This document shows, piece after piece, positions 45,100 through 57,233 of a DNA stretch of 60,000 bases. The notes under the pieces were generated by a model. That model was not told the origin of the DNA and did not search any database. It saw only the letters and a program-made list of their open reading frames with translations. Where the stretch lies: the NCBI GenBank assembly GCA_030704615.1, contig CM060731.1:77172756-77232755 (forward strand), given 5' to 3'. Position 1 is the first letter of the stretch, and each line of letters starts with the position of its first letter. A program made the position numbers and the translations under genes. Source of the stretch: Takakia lepidozioides. Lineage: Eukaryota > Streptophyta > Takakiopsida > Takakiales > Takakiaceae.

Positions 45100-47927
45100 C
45101 TAGAAGCCGAAGAAACCAAGCTCAGTTGCTCTTTCCTTATCGAAGGTCTCAAAATACTGGTAGATGATAGTGACAGCCAGTAAGATTCCGGTGCCCGATC
45201 CGATAGCACCCATGAAGTCAGCCACAACTGTGAGAGCCCCAATGCACATGCCACCGAAGGCTGCTGCTGTTGGAATGTAGCGGTTGAGCTCCTTCTGCAA
45301 ATTTGACTCTCTGTGCCCTGGCATCACCATTTGTTGCTCCTGCAACACAGGCATTCCAAATATTAATGTCCGGCGAGAGCATCAGAACAAAGATAGGAAG
45401 AGGGTGCTTGTGATGAAAGTAGTGGAGGGCACATGTGGTGCTAGATAATAAAATATTACTCTTGCTGCAGACATAATAATGTCTCCAAAACTCTACGCAA
45501 GTGAACACATTTGTCCGTGGAGTGTACCGCAGGAGGGTTTAGGGACCCTCATACCTTGAGCTGCTTAGCGACATCACGAGCAGATGACCCAGAGACTTCA
45601 ATCCATGTCTTGGAGAAGAGTGCGCACGCAGTGAGCATGAAGGTCAAATAGAAAAGGGCATGGAACGGGTTGGCAGCAATGTCTCCCAAACTGTGTACAC
45701 AATGTCAAGGATGAACTCAGTACTGCATACATACCCATACTACCGATGGTAATATCCAGACACTATGATGAAAGGATCAATGGGGGCCATGAACTGTCCA
45801 TTCACCACAATGTCTAGACAGCAGGGCTTGGAATGCATGGAGGCAGAGATGTACATTCCACAGCCCTGGCTGCTTAGCCCACTCCACCCTCAGTTTGCAT
45901 GGAATGAGGGACAGGAAAGCAAAATTCTCAGTACAAATTAGGGCTTCATGGAGTACACTCCATGGCACATTACATCATACAACATGCAGGATTAATGTTA
46001 CCTAGTAGGAGGTGTAATGTAATAGACAAGGCCCCCAACAGGGATGAGCTGACCACTCTGCGAGTATTCCGACTCCTTCCACTTGCCAAGCAAGTTGACA
46101 ACGAAATTGGTACTGTATCTCTTGTAGAGCAACTGCAATTCCCATCCACATTGACAACATCCAATGTAAGCACCACAAAATTTTAGAAGTGAACAAGAAT
46201 AGATGGCATGACAGTAAGATTAGCTGCCTGATACCCATGGGTTCAGAGCATATAAATCGTGTGGCCCTAACCACTGATCCACTCGAAAACTTTGTCGCAC
46301 AACTACATCCACTGATTGAATTCCCAGTCTCATGTTCTCTATGAGTTCATTGCTGATTAACTGGAGATGCAGTCAGACACTTTCACTTCAAGAAGACTTC
46401 ACTACCACTGCTGGCTCCTCCATTCCCCCTCTAACCCTAGACTTAGCAGAGAGATTCTCTGGTCCACATGCCCCATTGTCAACCTGTTGTGCTGAACTTA
46501 TATTCATCAGATAAATGAGTCTGATACTCTTGTTCGCAGGATTATATAGAGATAGATCCAGAGAGTTACAAACCTGCGAGATGAAATAGAGGTTTGAGAC
46601 AAGTGCGCTCTGAAGAATGATAGGCATGTTGGAGGTGTAGAACAGCTTGATGGGGTAGGATCCCTGCTGCCCACGCGCACTTTTAGATCGCACGGGAAGA
46701 ACCACCCGAAATCCTTGGAAGTAGATGACGATGAGAAACACCAGAACTGTGGCCAACAAGTTTGTCACATTTGGCAGATTTTGTCGATAGAAAGCTTCTT
46801 TCAGCGCCCGGACCTTGTCAGTTCTAGTGATCAAGAGGTGGAATAGTGCAATAACCGCACCTTCAAACTCTGCTCCACGGCCACTATTGATTGTGGTTGG
46901 GCTGAAAGCTTTCCAGATGATGTTCTCGCTGTCCAGACAAGATTATTACCAGTTAGTATGAAGTTTGACAGAGGATTAATCAGCATTGGACTGAACTTAC
47001 TTTTCCACTATTACCCAAATACTGTGAGACAGGAGTAAAATTGTCACAGGCCTGTACTTTTTTGATCAGCGGGAACAAATTACACTAATCAAGAGACAAT
47101 CTTCTCTCCACTGAGATGCAAGTCAACAACAATACATTAGAAAGGGTCAGCGGAGATCTACCAGATGTTGGTGGCAATGAAGAGGGAAATGCCAGAACCA
47201 AGGCCATAGCCCTTCTGCAACAACTCATCCAAGCATATCACGATAATTCCAGCGAAAAAGAGCTGCACAATAATAAGGATGGCGTTTCCAGCTCCCAGGT
47301 CACGCACATCGCCGTACATGCCTGACAGAACATAGGCCACGGCCTCTCCAATTGTGATCAATACGCCCAGCAGCTTTTGGGCGCCATTCCTGCCACATGC
47401 ACCACCCTGCCCTTTTCAAACCCTATGCTGCTTTTGGGAAGCTACCGTGCGATACCCTACACAAGGAGTATCATCAGTAGATACGCAAATAGAAGGAACC
47501 CACCAGGAAGTCCAAAACTCAAAGACGAGCAATCAAAAAGTATCCTAACAGACCAAACAGCAACATGAACGGTGGCTTACAGGAGAGCTCGGTCCTCCCT
47601 CACGCTGTTGTCAACCTCGATAAGCTTGGAACCAGCCAGCAACTGCATGACAAGCCCTGACGTAACAATGGGCGTGATCCCAAGCTCCATAACCGTGCCT
47701 CGGTTCGACGCCAGGATGACCCGCATCCAGTAAAAGGGATCGGATCCGGTAGCCGAATGGATGCCATAGAGTGGTAGTTGACTGCAAACCAGAAAGATAA
47801 AAAGAGACACTACAGTGTACAACACCTTCTCTCTGAACGGGACCTTTCTCTCTGCCGTTTGCACCTCAGGCAATACTGACAAGAACGGTCGCACCAGGTG
47901 TAGAACCCTGAAACCCCCGCCAGGCAT
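45100..47927 (-). CDS. SEC61A: Protein transport protein Sec61 alpha
   Basis: The pore subunit of the ER translocon. Six exons: 47581-47927, 47162-47389, 46574-46928, 46002-46132, 45555-45690 and 45100-45339, giving 478 residues, close to the usual plant length of 475. It begins [20 protein letters not shown] and ends [15 protein letters not shown]. Plug and pore segments are evident: [39 protein letters not shown] and [20 protein letters not shown]. The cytosolic loop has [20 protein letters not shown]. The start was taken at 47927 because MPGGG corresponds to the family N-terminus; open sequence farther upstream is leader. A (GA)n-rich leader lies at 48,055-48,110. The gene appears intact and is divergent from the thioredoxin-like gene. 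Confidence 0.96.
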
Positions 47928-48054
47928 CTTGGAGCCTTTCCTTCCTCCCTCGCACGGTTTACCCAAACTACCGACTTTCGTAGATCCGCGAAAGAACAAG
48001 ACCTGCGCACCCACGCTACCTTTCAGAGTCTCTCTACAACGTTAGGTCTCTGTC

Positions 48055-48110
48055 TATCTCTCTCTCTGTCTGTCTGTCTATCTCTCTCTCTCTCTCTCTC
48101 TGTCTCTAAA
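48055..48110. repeat. CT/GA microsatellite in SEC61A 5' region
   Basis: Runs of TCTC with TGTC interruptions. On the SEC61A strand this is a GA-rich tract about 130-180 bp before the start codon, a common plant leader or promoter feature. Confidence 0.7.
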
Positions 48111-48297
48111 CCTCGACGTTGACGTTGACGATGACGAGTACCGAGGCTGGTGATTGGCGCTGTGACATGCACGCTGCTGCGGCACTGGCTAAGTACCCAC
48201 CCCACCAACCTGCCTTTTAGGGTAGCATATTTGTGGAATACACCAAATCCGTAAGCATAATTTTAGCATCTGCTTTTTCTCATTTTATTGCTTAACG

Positions 48298-50541
48298 ATG
48301 CGTGTTAGAGATCCACTGGAGTCGGTAGTTGGAGAGCGTGCAGGTCTGGTGGCATGGCGGGGCATGGCGGGCAGAGCTCTGATCACGCTGCGACGGTATG
48401 CCTCCACACCGTGCTGCACTGCACCAGCTTCAACTCCTGCTTGTTGGGCGATCCCTCAAACCGGTTGTGCTCAATGGGTCTTGAGGAAAGGGGTTGTATT
48501 CCAAGCGTGGCGCTTCTTCGCCTCTAAGACTAGAAGGAATGCTGGTAAGTTGGGAAAATTAGTTTGATATCTCTGATGGGTATTTCCAGCACTATACGTG
48601 GATGGGTATCATGTGGAGCTATGGAGTCAGCAATGTCTGGATAGCACAGCTGATGCTGATTTGTACTATGTCCTGCCCTAGTAGATCCCTCTGTTGGTAG
48701 CCGGTAACTCCTCACGTAAAATGTTGTTTGCTTAAGGCGAATTTGGAAGAGAAGGCAGAGGAGTCCCCCCATTTACCGTGGTAGCGGCCACCTCCTGCTC
48801 ACACCTTGAGAGCTTGATGAGCGAAGCAAAAGGTGACTCGTCTTTTCTCACTCTGGGGAATGATTAGGCCAGTAGAGATGACTAGGTTCTGTGCTTGTCT
48901 TTGGAGCCTGAATCAATCCTTTCTATGCTCCTCTTGTCCTACTAACTATCATTTTCAGACAATTCGCATCTGAGGCCACGAAGATATCTCTTTACCATGC
49001 ATGGATTTAGAACAGTCTAAACTAACCTGTTGTATCATAAAACCCTTGCTCAAGGTGAATGAAGGTAATTGTGGACATTAAAAGATTCAATGGTTTTTAC
49101 AGCTAAGCCGGGGGGGCTTGCGTTGGTTCACTTCACAGCCAGATCACGGAGGTCTTGTAAGTGTTCTATCTCTTGCCATTTCTTAGTTTGGAAAATGGGA
49201 CTTGTCTAAATTGCTCTATGGCACATGCCTCATTTGTCTTCATCTTTGGGAATTGGTCACTAAGGCATGGAATTGATTGAGAACTTCTGGTGCATGAATG
49301 TCACCGATTCAATTGCAGGTCACTGATCAAGACCACTCCTTTTCGTTAATCATCCAAGGCTTTGGGATCTTTACAAATTTATTCAATGTTGGTAGGGCTC
49401 CGGAGAGGGGATAGATTTGAGGGTAACCCTTAAGTTGTAATGTGCAGGCAGGCTAATGTCACGGGTAGTCAATTATCTAAGTACACAGTACAATGATATC
49501 ACATTTCTGAAAGTTGATCTTGATAAGGTACACTTACGTCCTGCTTTCTATTGCACTAGACTTTTTCAAACTGGTTTGCTACACAAAAGGTGTTTAGTCA
49601 GTTCTGCTACATCTAATTGTCTGTATGAATGTCAAGAGGGATGAGTCCTCTAAAACCAGTCTCATGCCAGTTGGGCCTCCTGGTTTTCATTTAGGTTGGG
49701 CCCGTTGCAAAACCACAGGTGTTGTCGTGTGCATTCTTGTTGACTAGGCAAAATCTAGACCACCATATGCTGGAGACGAGGGGGATTGATTGGTTGCTCC
49801 AAGGGGTTTTTGTTTTTCAGTCTTAAATTGAGGGTTATCTTTGGAAGTTAGCCAGTTGCTAAATGAACGACTCATTCACTTTTACAGCCTTGGGCTGGTT
49901 AGCTACCATTCAATCCAATGGCCCTGCCTTGGGCTGCTGTGTCATTGAGGCCCAATGAAAGATTTATCATTTATTTATTGTATAGCTTTGCCAACGTTGG
50001 CACTATACTCTGACTCGGCAATATGTGAAGGCAGTTGTGTTTCCTCTTTGTGGTTTCTTGTGCAGGCAGAGCTATGCAGGGCTGGCGATGCTGCTGGCAT
50101 AAGGGATGTGGTATGTGGCTCTGCAGGTCCCCCTCTTTGTTTAGCAGCGTTTAGTAGATTGCTCTCACACTATAGTAGACAACTGCTTGTTGATGTTGGG
50201 ATTCTCATATACTGTATGGTAGAGAGAGACAGAGAGATGTACTCATTGGGTTTTTTGTCCAAGTTCACTGGGCCCCAGTTGTTTGAAGTTACCTGATTTT
50301 CTAACCATGCTCATTGTTGGCTAAATCCTCTTGTTGGCTTGTGGATTGCAGCCAACTTTCCAGTTTTATAAAAAGGGAAAGGTGGTAGCACAGATGACGG
50401 GAGCGGTTCCAGCTAAGTTGAAGGAGATGATGGCATGTAGTTGGTTTTATGCCAAGTACCGAAAAAAATGAATTGTGTCTCTGCTCAAGAACTGCTGCAC
50501 CTCATTGCTTGTAGGCACTGGTGGATTGCAAATGTCATTGA
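48298..50541 (+). CDS. Mitochondrial thioredoxin-like protein (o-type) with altered active site
   Basis: Exons 48298-48544, 49103-49156, 49448-49527, 50067-50111, 50352-50432 and probably 50515-50541 give 177 residues. The first 80 are Arg/Ala/Ser-rich with almost no acid (ALITLRRYAST, FFASKTRRNA), like a mitochondrial presequence. A thioredoxin fold follows: GGLALVHFTAR, NDITFLKVDLDK, AAGIRDVPTFQFYKKGKVV and TGAVPAKLKEMM. The usual WCGPC redox motif is replaced by SRRSC: only the second cysteine remains, so ordinary disulfide exchange is not expected. If the last, GC-starting intron (50433) is not removed, translation stops at 50471 after CSWFYAKYRKK. Relatives reduce mitochondrial enzymes; this copy may act as a binding protein or be a paralogue in decline. 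Confidence 0.8.
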
Positions 50542-52489
50542 GTATATTATGGCACAGGCGGTGTAGAGACATGCCCAGTTTTAGGGGCTGTCAAAGGATT
50601 ATCTCAGATGATATCTTGATTCTCACTACTACATATGAGACCTCCAGGTGAATGTAGATAATTCTGTCTTGTAAGCTATGGTTCCATCTGGCAACCATCT
50701 GACTATTGCAGGTTTGGGACCACCGCTCCAGCCTGGGGATTGCCCACTGTATGATTGTGTGCCCAGGTTGACGCCAAGGAACAAAAGAAAATAGAATACA
50801 ATTGGATCTGAGATTTTAACAGAAGTTGATCTTGGGTCAGTGGTGTCATAACTGGGCTTACACCAGGACTTCAGGAATCAGTTCATTGTACCAAACGATA
50901 TTTGCAAAAGTCTTGAAGTTCAAAGATAAAGGGCTGGATTGACAAACATGGTAAGACAATCCTTCGGTGGAGTTGCACCAAAATAAAACTGGCTGATAGT
51001 GAGATGTCTCTCAATGAGCTTCAAGACCATCTCAGGAACTCTATCTCAGTTCCATTCAAGGGTCTCAAGTCTCACCTATCCAGTATAGAGTTTTCCTGCA
51101 CGGCTCATCCACTGGAACCATTAATCATCTCAACATCCAAGTCCCATGCAAGAAATTCTCCTCGTCTTTGAGAGACCAAATAGGACGTCACAGATAGCTC
51201 CTCGTCTCTCTGCTGTTTGACCTGTTGCCTGGGATTAGGCATCAAGGGGGTGGCGGGCCCTTCTCCTCAGCCCTGTACACCTTCTGGCGCTCCTCGCATG
51301 AATGAATATGCTCTAGCCTGGCTACTCTTTGGAATCCGCTGTGCATCGTCGTAGAAGGGATGGCAGACAGTCATGGAAGACCGGTGAAGCTGCTACCCAT
51401 GGTGATTGTCGAGGGCCATTGGCGTGTCTGGGCAATTTTCCATCTTCGAGGGGCCAGAAGTAGGGGCCACCAGATTGTGGGCCTGGAACAGATTTCTTGA
51501 GGCTGGCATTTGCACTCGAGCCGTAGCAATGCTCTTGTCACTGGAAAAGCGCGCTGATCCTCATTTCCTCTCCTTCCGACAGGCAGGGTCTCAGCTGGGG
51601 CCCACGCTCCCCTCAATCTCCCATCTGGACTAGAGGGTTTTCGTTGCTCCGTTGCTTGGGGGCTGGTTTCAGCGGGCCCGGCAGTGTGTGGGGCTCTCTT
51701 TGGAATCTTTGCGTTTTAGTCTTTGGTTTTTAGCCCTGGTGACATGCGTTTTTTAAAATTCTTGACTGCCATGCTTAGGCACTCTTACTTAGTCTGCTCT
51801 AGTCCCTTCTTCCTAGCTTCTTTGTTAGGGATGCTAGTTGTTCAGGTAATGGTTTGCTTATGGTTTGCTCCATTTCAGGTAATGGTGTCCACTTGCACCA
51901 TTCTTGTCTGCAAAGCAATATTTCCAGAGCCTGCATGACCTTCACGACAGTCAAATCCAAAGAGATAGTGTTTCAAGGAGAGCTCTTTCTGAAGGATTCA
52001 ACAAGAAATCCTGAACAAAGAAAGAGAGATACACATGGTTTGATTTTGGACACTCGCACCATTCTTGTCCGCTGTCTGGTTTGAAAAGGCTGCGAGGCTT
52101 GTCCAGTGGCTCGCAGCTCTTGTTGACATGGAATTTATGAAAGGGTCCGGTCGTTAGTCTGGAACCGGCCTTACATACATAGTCTAGGATGAAGAGCCTA
52201 GAGACAGTCGATGGGATCTGGATTGAAAGTACTTCACACATAACTGGAAGGCAAATTAGCAGTACAAGAAATTAAACAAGTCTAATCACAATCATGGACA
52301 GCTTTTGAAGAACTAATCTCTTTCAATTGAAGTAACCACACCATGAGGCGCAAAAGGCAAGGCAGGCTCATGGGAGCCCAACAAGGTAAGAGGAAAAAGA
52401 AGTTCACAAGTCTCACGGTTTCTTACACACTGATGGAAATGAATTTCATGGTGGACTAGAACGTGTTCTAAAAGCAAAGGAAAGCTTGT
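50542..52489. other. Intergenic stretch, nothing recognised
   Basis: About 2 kb without a supported exon. The sequence near 51,200-51,720 is GC-richer and may be an old transposon fragment, but I could match it to nothing. 52,250-52,489 is the 3' flank of the F-box fragment on the minus strand. Confidence 0.45.
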
Positions 52490-52610
52490 CTACACTTTTG
52501 CACCTAAACTACAAACCTCACTAACCACCCTGATCCCCCTAATAGTTCGTAGTACTTCTGGAAAGAAAGGATCATGAGGGAATGTCCATGTGTCTTGCTT
52601 GTCATCTAAG
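52490..52610 (-). pseudogene. F-box/kelch C-terminal fragment (third copy)
   Basis: The frame ending at 52490 encodes DDKQDTWTF...VCSLGAKV, matching the last ~38 residues of the genes at 32,478 and 54,382 (DMKQ.TWT...SLSLGAKV). The 3' flank to 52,250 is also shared. Homology stops near 52,610, where unrelated repeat sequence begins, so the gene is truncated. Confidence 0.75.
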
Positions 52611-52689
52611 TCCAAATGCATTTTTTTCCCACAGAGCCTACGACCAGATTTGAACCGGAGACCTTTCCATTTATATCTCTCCTGTCGAG

Positions 52690-53725
52690 TGTCCCATGAA
52701 TGCCCATTTTTGCTATTTTTCGTGAATTTCCAGCGACCAAAAGTACTTGAAATGCCACATCTCCCACACCACAAGTCCAAAAATCATGAGACCAAGCCGA
52801 TGCACCCCTCCTCGTCGAGGGCTTTCCAACGGTACCAAACACCAGGGCTGGGGCCTTGCGGTTTGGGACATCTCAACGCTACAAAACAAAACAAAACAAA
52901 CAAACAAACAAACCCCTCGATTCATATATTGACTAGGGTAGCCTGTGCCGTTGGCCCAAGTGTCAAGTGTCATCTAAGTCCAAGTGCAATCCCCTATGTA
53001 TCCCAGTATGTCGAGGCCCAAGTGTCAAGTGTCATCTAAGTCCAAGTGCAATCCCCTATGTATCCCAGTATGTCGAGGCCCAAATGCGACCTCTAGGGTA
53101 ACTATGCCGTTTGCCCAAGTGTCAAGTGTCATCTGAAGTCCCAGTGCAATCCCCTATGTATCCAAGTGTGTCTCCTATGTCGAGGCCCAAATGTGACCTC
53201 TATGGTAGCCTGTGCTGTTGGCCCAAGTGTCCACTGTCATCTAAGTCCAAGCGTAAGATCTTCTATGTATCCCATATGTATCCCACTGCGTCTCATATGT
53301 TGAGGCCCAAGTGCGACCTCTAGGGTAGCATGTGCCTTTGGCCCATGTATTAAGAATTGAAATCTAAGACCAAGTGCAATTTCCTATGTATCCCAATGCG
53401 TCTCTTATGTAGAGGCCAAAGTGTGAGCTCTAGTGTAGCCTATGCCGTTGGCTCATGTGTGAAGAATTGAAATCTAAGTCCACGTGCAATTTCCACGAAT
53501 GCCCACTTTGCCATTTTTGCAAATTTCCAACGACCAAAAGTACTTGGAATTCCACATCTCCCACACAGCAGGTCCAAAAATCGTGAGACAAAGCCCGTGC
53601 ACCCCTCCTCGTGGAGGGCTTTCCATCTGTACCAATACCAGTGCCGGGACCTCGGTTTGGTACATCTCAACAAAACAAAACAAAACAAAACTAACGTCTC
53701 CATGCATATATTGATTGACTTCACA
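52690..53725. repeat. Segmental direct repeat enclosing a tandem array
   Basis: A ~230-bp segment at 52,690-52,930 (with CGACCAAAAGTACTTGAAAT and an AACAAAACAAAACAAA tract) recurs in the same orientation at 53,495-53,725. Between them are five or so diverged units of roughly 60-120 bp with GTCATCTAAGTCCAAGTGCA, CCTATGTATCCCA and GTCGAGGCCCAA. Transposon family not recognised. Confidence 0.8.
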
Positions 53726-53729
53726 ATAG

Positions 53730-54381
53730 ATAGGCGTCCTTGCAATTCCAAGGGCATAGGACGCATTGATTCCAACTTTGATGATGTCTGCGCGAACCCT
53801 TTTGCCTTTTAAGCTCGAAGTGTGATGCATGCTACAACTTTGAGCTCCACAAAAACCGATTTGCATTCCTCCAAAAAGGGACCATGAACACAGAAGAGAG
53901 AGCAAGGCCTGTGACCAATCGGTGCACAACTACAAAATAAATACTGTTGGAAGAAGTTCGTTGTGTGATGGAAGAGAATGTTCTAGGAAAACTGATGAAG
54001 CATGAAAAAAAAAAAAAACACATCACCACGGCCTGTGATATGTTGGAGCAGATATTGGCTTTTCCAGCTTCTTGTGGAGAGAAGAAGGGAGGGTTGGGTA
54101 GTGGGCCCGCCTGCTGGAGCGTCAACGTCCCGTCGTCTGCTCCAGCTTAAGCGTTTGCAGCTTCCGTGCCAAGGAAGGGAGGGAGCTGAAGGATTGCAAC
54201 TCCCTCAACTCACTCTCATTGAGACATACAACACATCGATATTCTTCAAAACAGGTACGCAGTCGACCTAGCTATGTGTCCGAACACACCTCTGGATTTT
54301 TAGGGTTCTGATTGACAGAAATGAAAATAGAAAGCACCGCTGCAAACAGTCAAAAAAGCACCGAAACGACCTCTGGGCAAT
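53730..54381. other. Upstream region of F-box pseudogene
   Basis: No exon was recognised. An A14 run lies at about 54,004-54,018. The last bases before the ATG share GGGCAATATGGAGG-type context with the intact F-box gene. Confidence 0.45.
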
Positions 54382-55622
54382 ATGGAGGAGGAGATTTGGA
54401 GCAGGCTCCCTTTGGAGTTAGTGATGGTAGTGTTGGCCTGTTTGCCATATCCAAGTCTTGTGAGATGTAAGTCGGTTTGCAAGTTGTGGAATTCCCTCCC
54501 ATCTACTGCTTGTTTCCAACAACTCTGTCAGCGGCACCCTGTTCGCGAAGAGTCCTATGTCTTATTTGTGGACAGAAACTTCAGGCCAGATGTTTGCGCG
54601 TTGTATGCCCCCACAACTCGACAGTGGCACAAGTTCAGCCTCAAATTGCCCAAGGTCAATTCACTGTACAGAGTTCGTGCTGCAGATGGAGGCTTATTTT
54701 GCATAACGGACGGGGGCTTTAATGCCTTACCATCATGGATTGTGTGCAATCCTCTCTTGAACACTTCCAGACAATTGCCCGCCCCGCCGCGCAATCTCGG
54801 AGACCGAGTAAATATGATTGTGGAGAGATACATCAACGACACCTACAAGCTTACCTACATGTCATGCGAGAATCCAACACTTTTCGACATTCAAACAGTA
54901 AATATGATTGTGGATAGATGCACCAACACCTACAAGGTCATTGTGATAACATTCCAGAATCGCGGCACAACAACACAAATCTACGACTCAGTTTGCGAGT
55001 GTTGGACCGAGACTGGAAAGATGCCCATAGAACCTCGTACTGTTTGGTACTGTCCAGATAGTGTGATATGTGGCCCTACTCTCTTTGCTTTAGTTAGTGG
55101 ACCAATGGATGATTACAGTTGATGGCTTGTGACATTGGCACTGGGGTGTGGACTAGAGTTGCTATACGGATGCCTCCTTGTGGTGCTGGTGAGGGTGGTT
55201 GTGTCCCAACGCTGCTAGAGAGCGGAGGCCGCCTACTGTTAGTGAGGATCATGGTCACACGCCGTACTCGGTACTCACGCACCTTGCGTGTATGGGAGTT
55301 CAAAGTTTCCGCAACGACAGATGCAGAGTGGGTGGAGATTGTGACAACTAGTTTCTCCTTGTCCAAGGACGGCTATACTTTGGGCGGGGTGAGCCTGCAT
55401 GACAACCTCATATTCTGGGGGAGTAGAGTGGGCGGGGTGAGCCTGCATGACAACCTCATATTCTGGGGGAGTAGAGCACTCTCTCGACAGCCACGTGTTT
55501 TGATGTATGACATGAAGCAAGACACATGGACATTATCTAAGGGTTCCTTTCCACCTCAATTCCAAAATACTCAATGCAACCATGTGGTTGGCGGGACTCT
55601 TAGTTTACGTGCAAAAGTTTAG
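54382..55622 (+). pseudogene. F-box/kelch gene with frameshift
   Basis: A close relative of the F-box gene at 32,478. It starts MEEEIWSRLPLELVMVVLAC and keeps the F-box intact. The frame stops at 55120-55122, just before the segment corresponding to ACDIGMGVWTKV, and resumes one base out of register to 55622 (ends SLSLRAKV). One indel near 55,115 explains it; an intron is unlikely because the relative is intronless. Two further changes: a 48-bp tandem duplication (55382-55429 and 55430-55477, GGVSLHDNLIFWGSR twice) and a repeated VNMIV block near residue 150. If expressed, the truncated product of 246 residues would keep the F-box and lose part of the propeller. Confidence 0.8.
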
Positions 55623-56166
55623 GCAAGTTTTCGAGGTGATTTTCTCGTAGAACACGTTCCACTGCAAACCATTGCAGAACATGTTCCACTGTAGACCATG
55701 ACGAAACTCATTTCTGAATTCCATCAGTTTGTAAGAAACAATGATCTCAACTTGTGAAGCTTCTTCATCCCCTTGTTGGGCTCCCATACTTTTTCATTGA
55801 AAGTGGATACTCCATGAATAACTAAAAAAAAGCAAAAAATCCACAAATTGTGGGTGGGACAAGCTCCCTGTGATCTCTCCCTTTCTCCCTCCCTGCCCCT
55901 CTTCCCTCTCTCTACCTCCCTCTCTTTCATCATCTAAACTTTACTGCTAATTTCCTGTGTAGCCTCTAGAACAAATAGCCATGCTTCATCTGGGCACCAC
56001 ACCTCCATGGATTCTAGAGATTTAGCAAGGTTGAAATTGTTGACCCACACAATGGATGTGTACTCTAATGCCTAGTAACATTGCAAAGCAAAGTCCTTTT
56101 AACTTCAGTGTTAATCCCTCTGCAGTGGAAAAATTTACACATACCTGAGCCTTCGCGTTTAGCTGA
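55623..56166. other. 3' flank of F-box pseudogene
   Basis: The first ~180 bp resemble the 3' flank of the intact gene (AGAACATGTTCCA, CCTTGTTGGGCTCCCAT). A CT-rich tract lies at 55,870-55,930. No gene seen. Confidence 0.5.
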
Positions 56167-56770
56167 TTGAATCAATGCACATCCCAATTACAGTTGACAG
56201 AAGATTCAACACTGAGATAAGTGTAGGAAGGGAATACAGGGAACTCTTCATCACCCCATTTCCATTTAAGAACCCCACCTCCCACCCCACGGTCGTTGAA
56301 TGCCACCACTGCGCATTTACTAACACTAGCTTCTAGCCTCCACCGGTCAAAGAACCTCTTTGCACAATCAATCAGCTCCTGGACATTGGATGGCGTATAC
56401 CCTAGGCCTGCAAAGTCATCCACAAACCTATGGGCTGGTATGATGGGATCGCCCACCTTTAGCCCAAACCCCTCACTTTCACATCTTCAAGAAGCTGATT
56501 AAACATTGAAGAGCAGTGGGGGTTAGGGTACAACCTTGTGCTACACCTTGATCAATATCAAAGAAGTTAGACTTGTGTCCATGACCCTAACACAGATTTC
56601 GGTATTCACATACAGGTTAGGTTGTGTACCATCCTCCCGCATCTTCCCCTGACCCCAGAAGACCAAAGCTGGAGCCACAGCCCACCCCACCATACTATGT
56701 CATAAGCCTTTTTGACATCCAGGAAGAAGACAAAAGAGGGCTGGGCCTTCAGTATCCCCAACGTCTAGAG
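56167..56770 (-). pseudogene. LINE reverse transcriptase fragment
   Basis: Minus-strand sequence encodes reverse transcriptase motif A (FLDVKKAYDIVWW near 56,720) and the catalytic FVDDFA motif (near 56,415), followed by PSNVQELIDCAKRFFDRWR, which matches the LINE in the hydrolase intron. Stop codons and frameshifts lie between motifs. Endonuclease and 3' end are missing, so it is inactive. Confidence 0.8.
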
Positions 56771-57233
56771 GTCAAGAAGGTGTATCCTCCAATTGCATAG
56801 ATGGAAAAATAAACATAATCTTATTATCTTCGTTCATTGTGGAATCTTAGGTTTAGAGTTTAAAATATTTCGTAGATTAAAGGTTGTTTAAATGAAATTA
56901 CATAAACAACCACACAAAGTGCTCCTTATTTCCTTTGAACCAGAGAGAGCAAGAGAGAGAGGGCCAGTCTTGTGATACTGCGTTCTCTTACCATCAATGT
57001 AAACAATTGAACAATCAGATCAACTGTTTGTCTGTGGAACAAAGTTTTGTGAACTGGGCCTTTCCAGGGCCTGCTAAACCAACAACCCACCAGAAATCAA
57101 TGACTGGCCCTGTTTTCCAGGGAATGACAGCAGAACACCAATGACAAAGAAAAATGATAACAAGCAGGCATCTGATCTCCTCTCTTCCTGCGAGAAGTCG
57201 CTACACTCTACACTTAACCTTTCCTGCAGGAGG

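Noticed and set aside
44740-45183. 147-codon plus-strand open frame
   Set aside because: It runs antisense through the last Sec61 alpha exon and has no recognisable domain.
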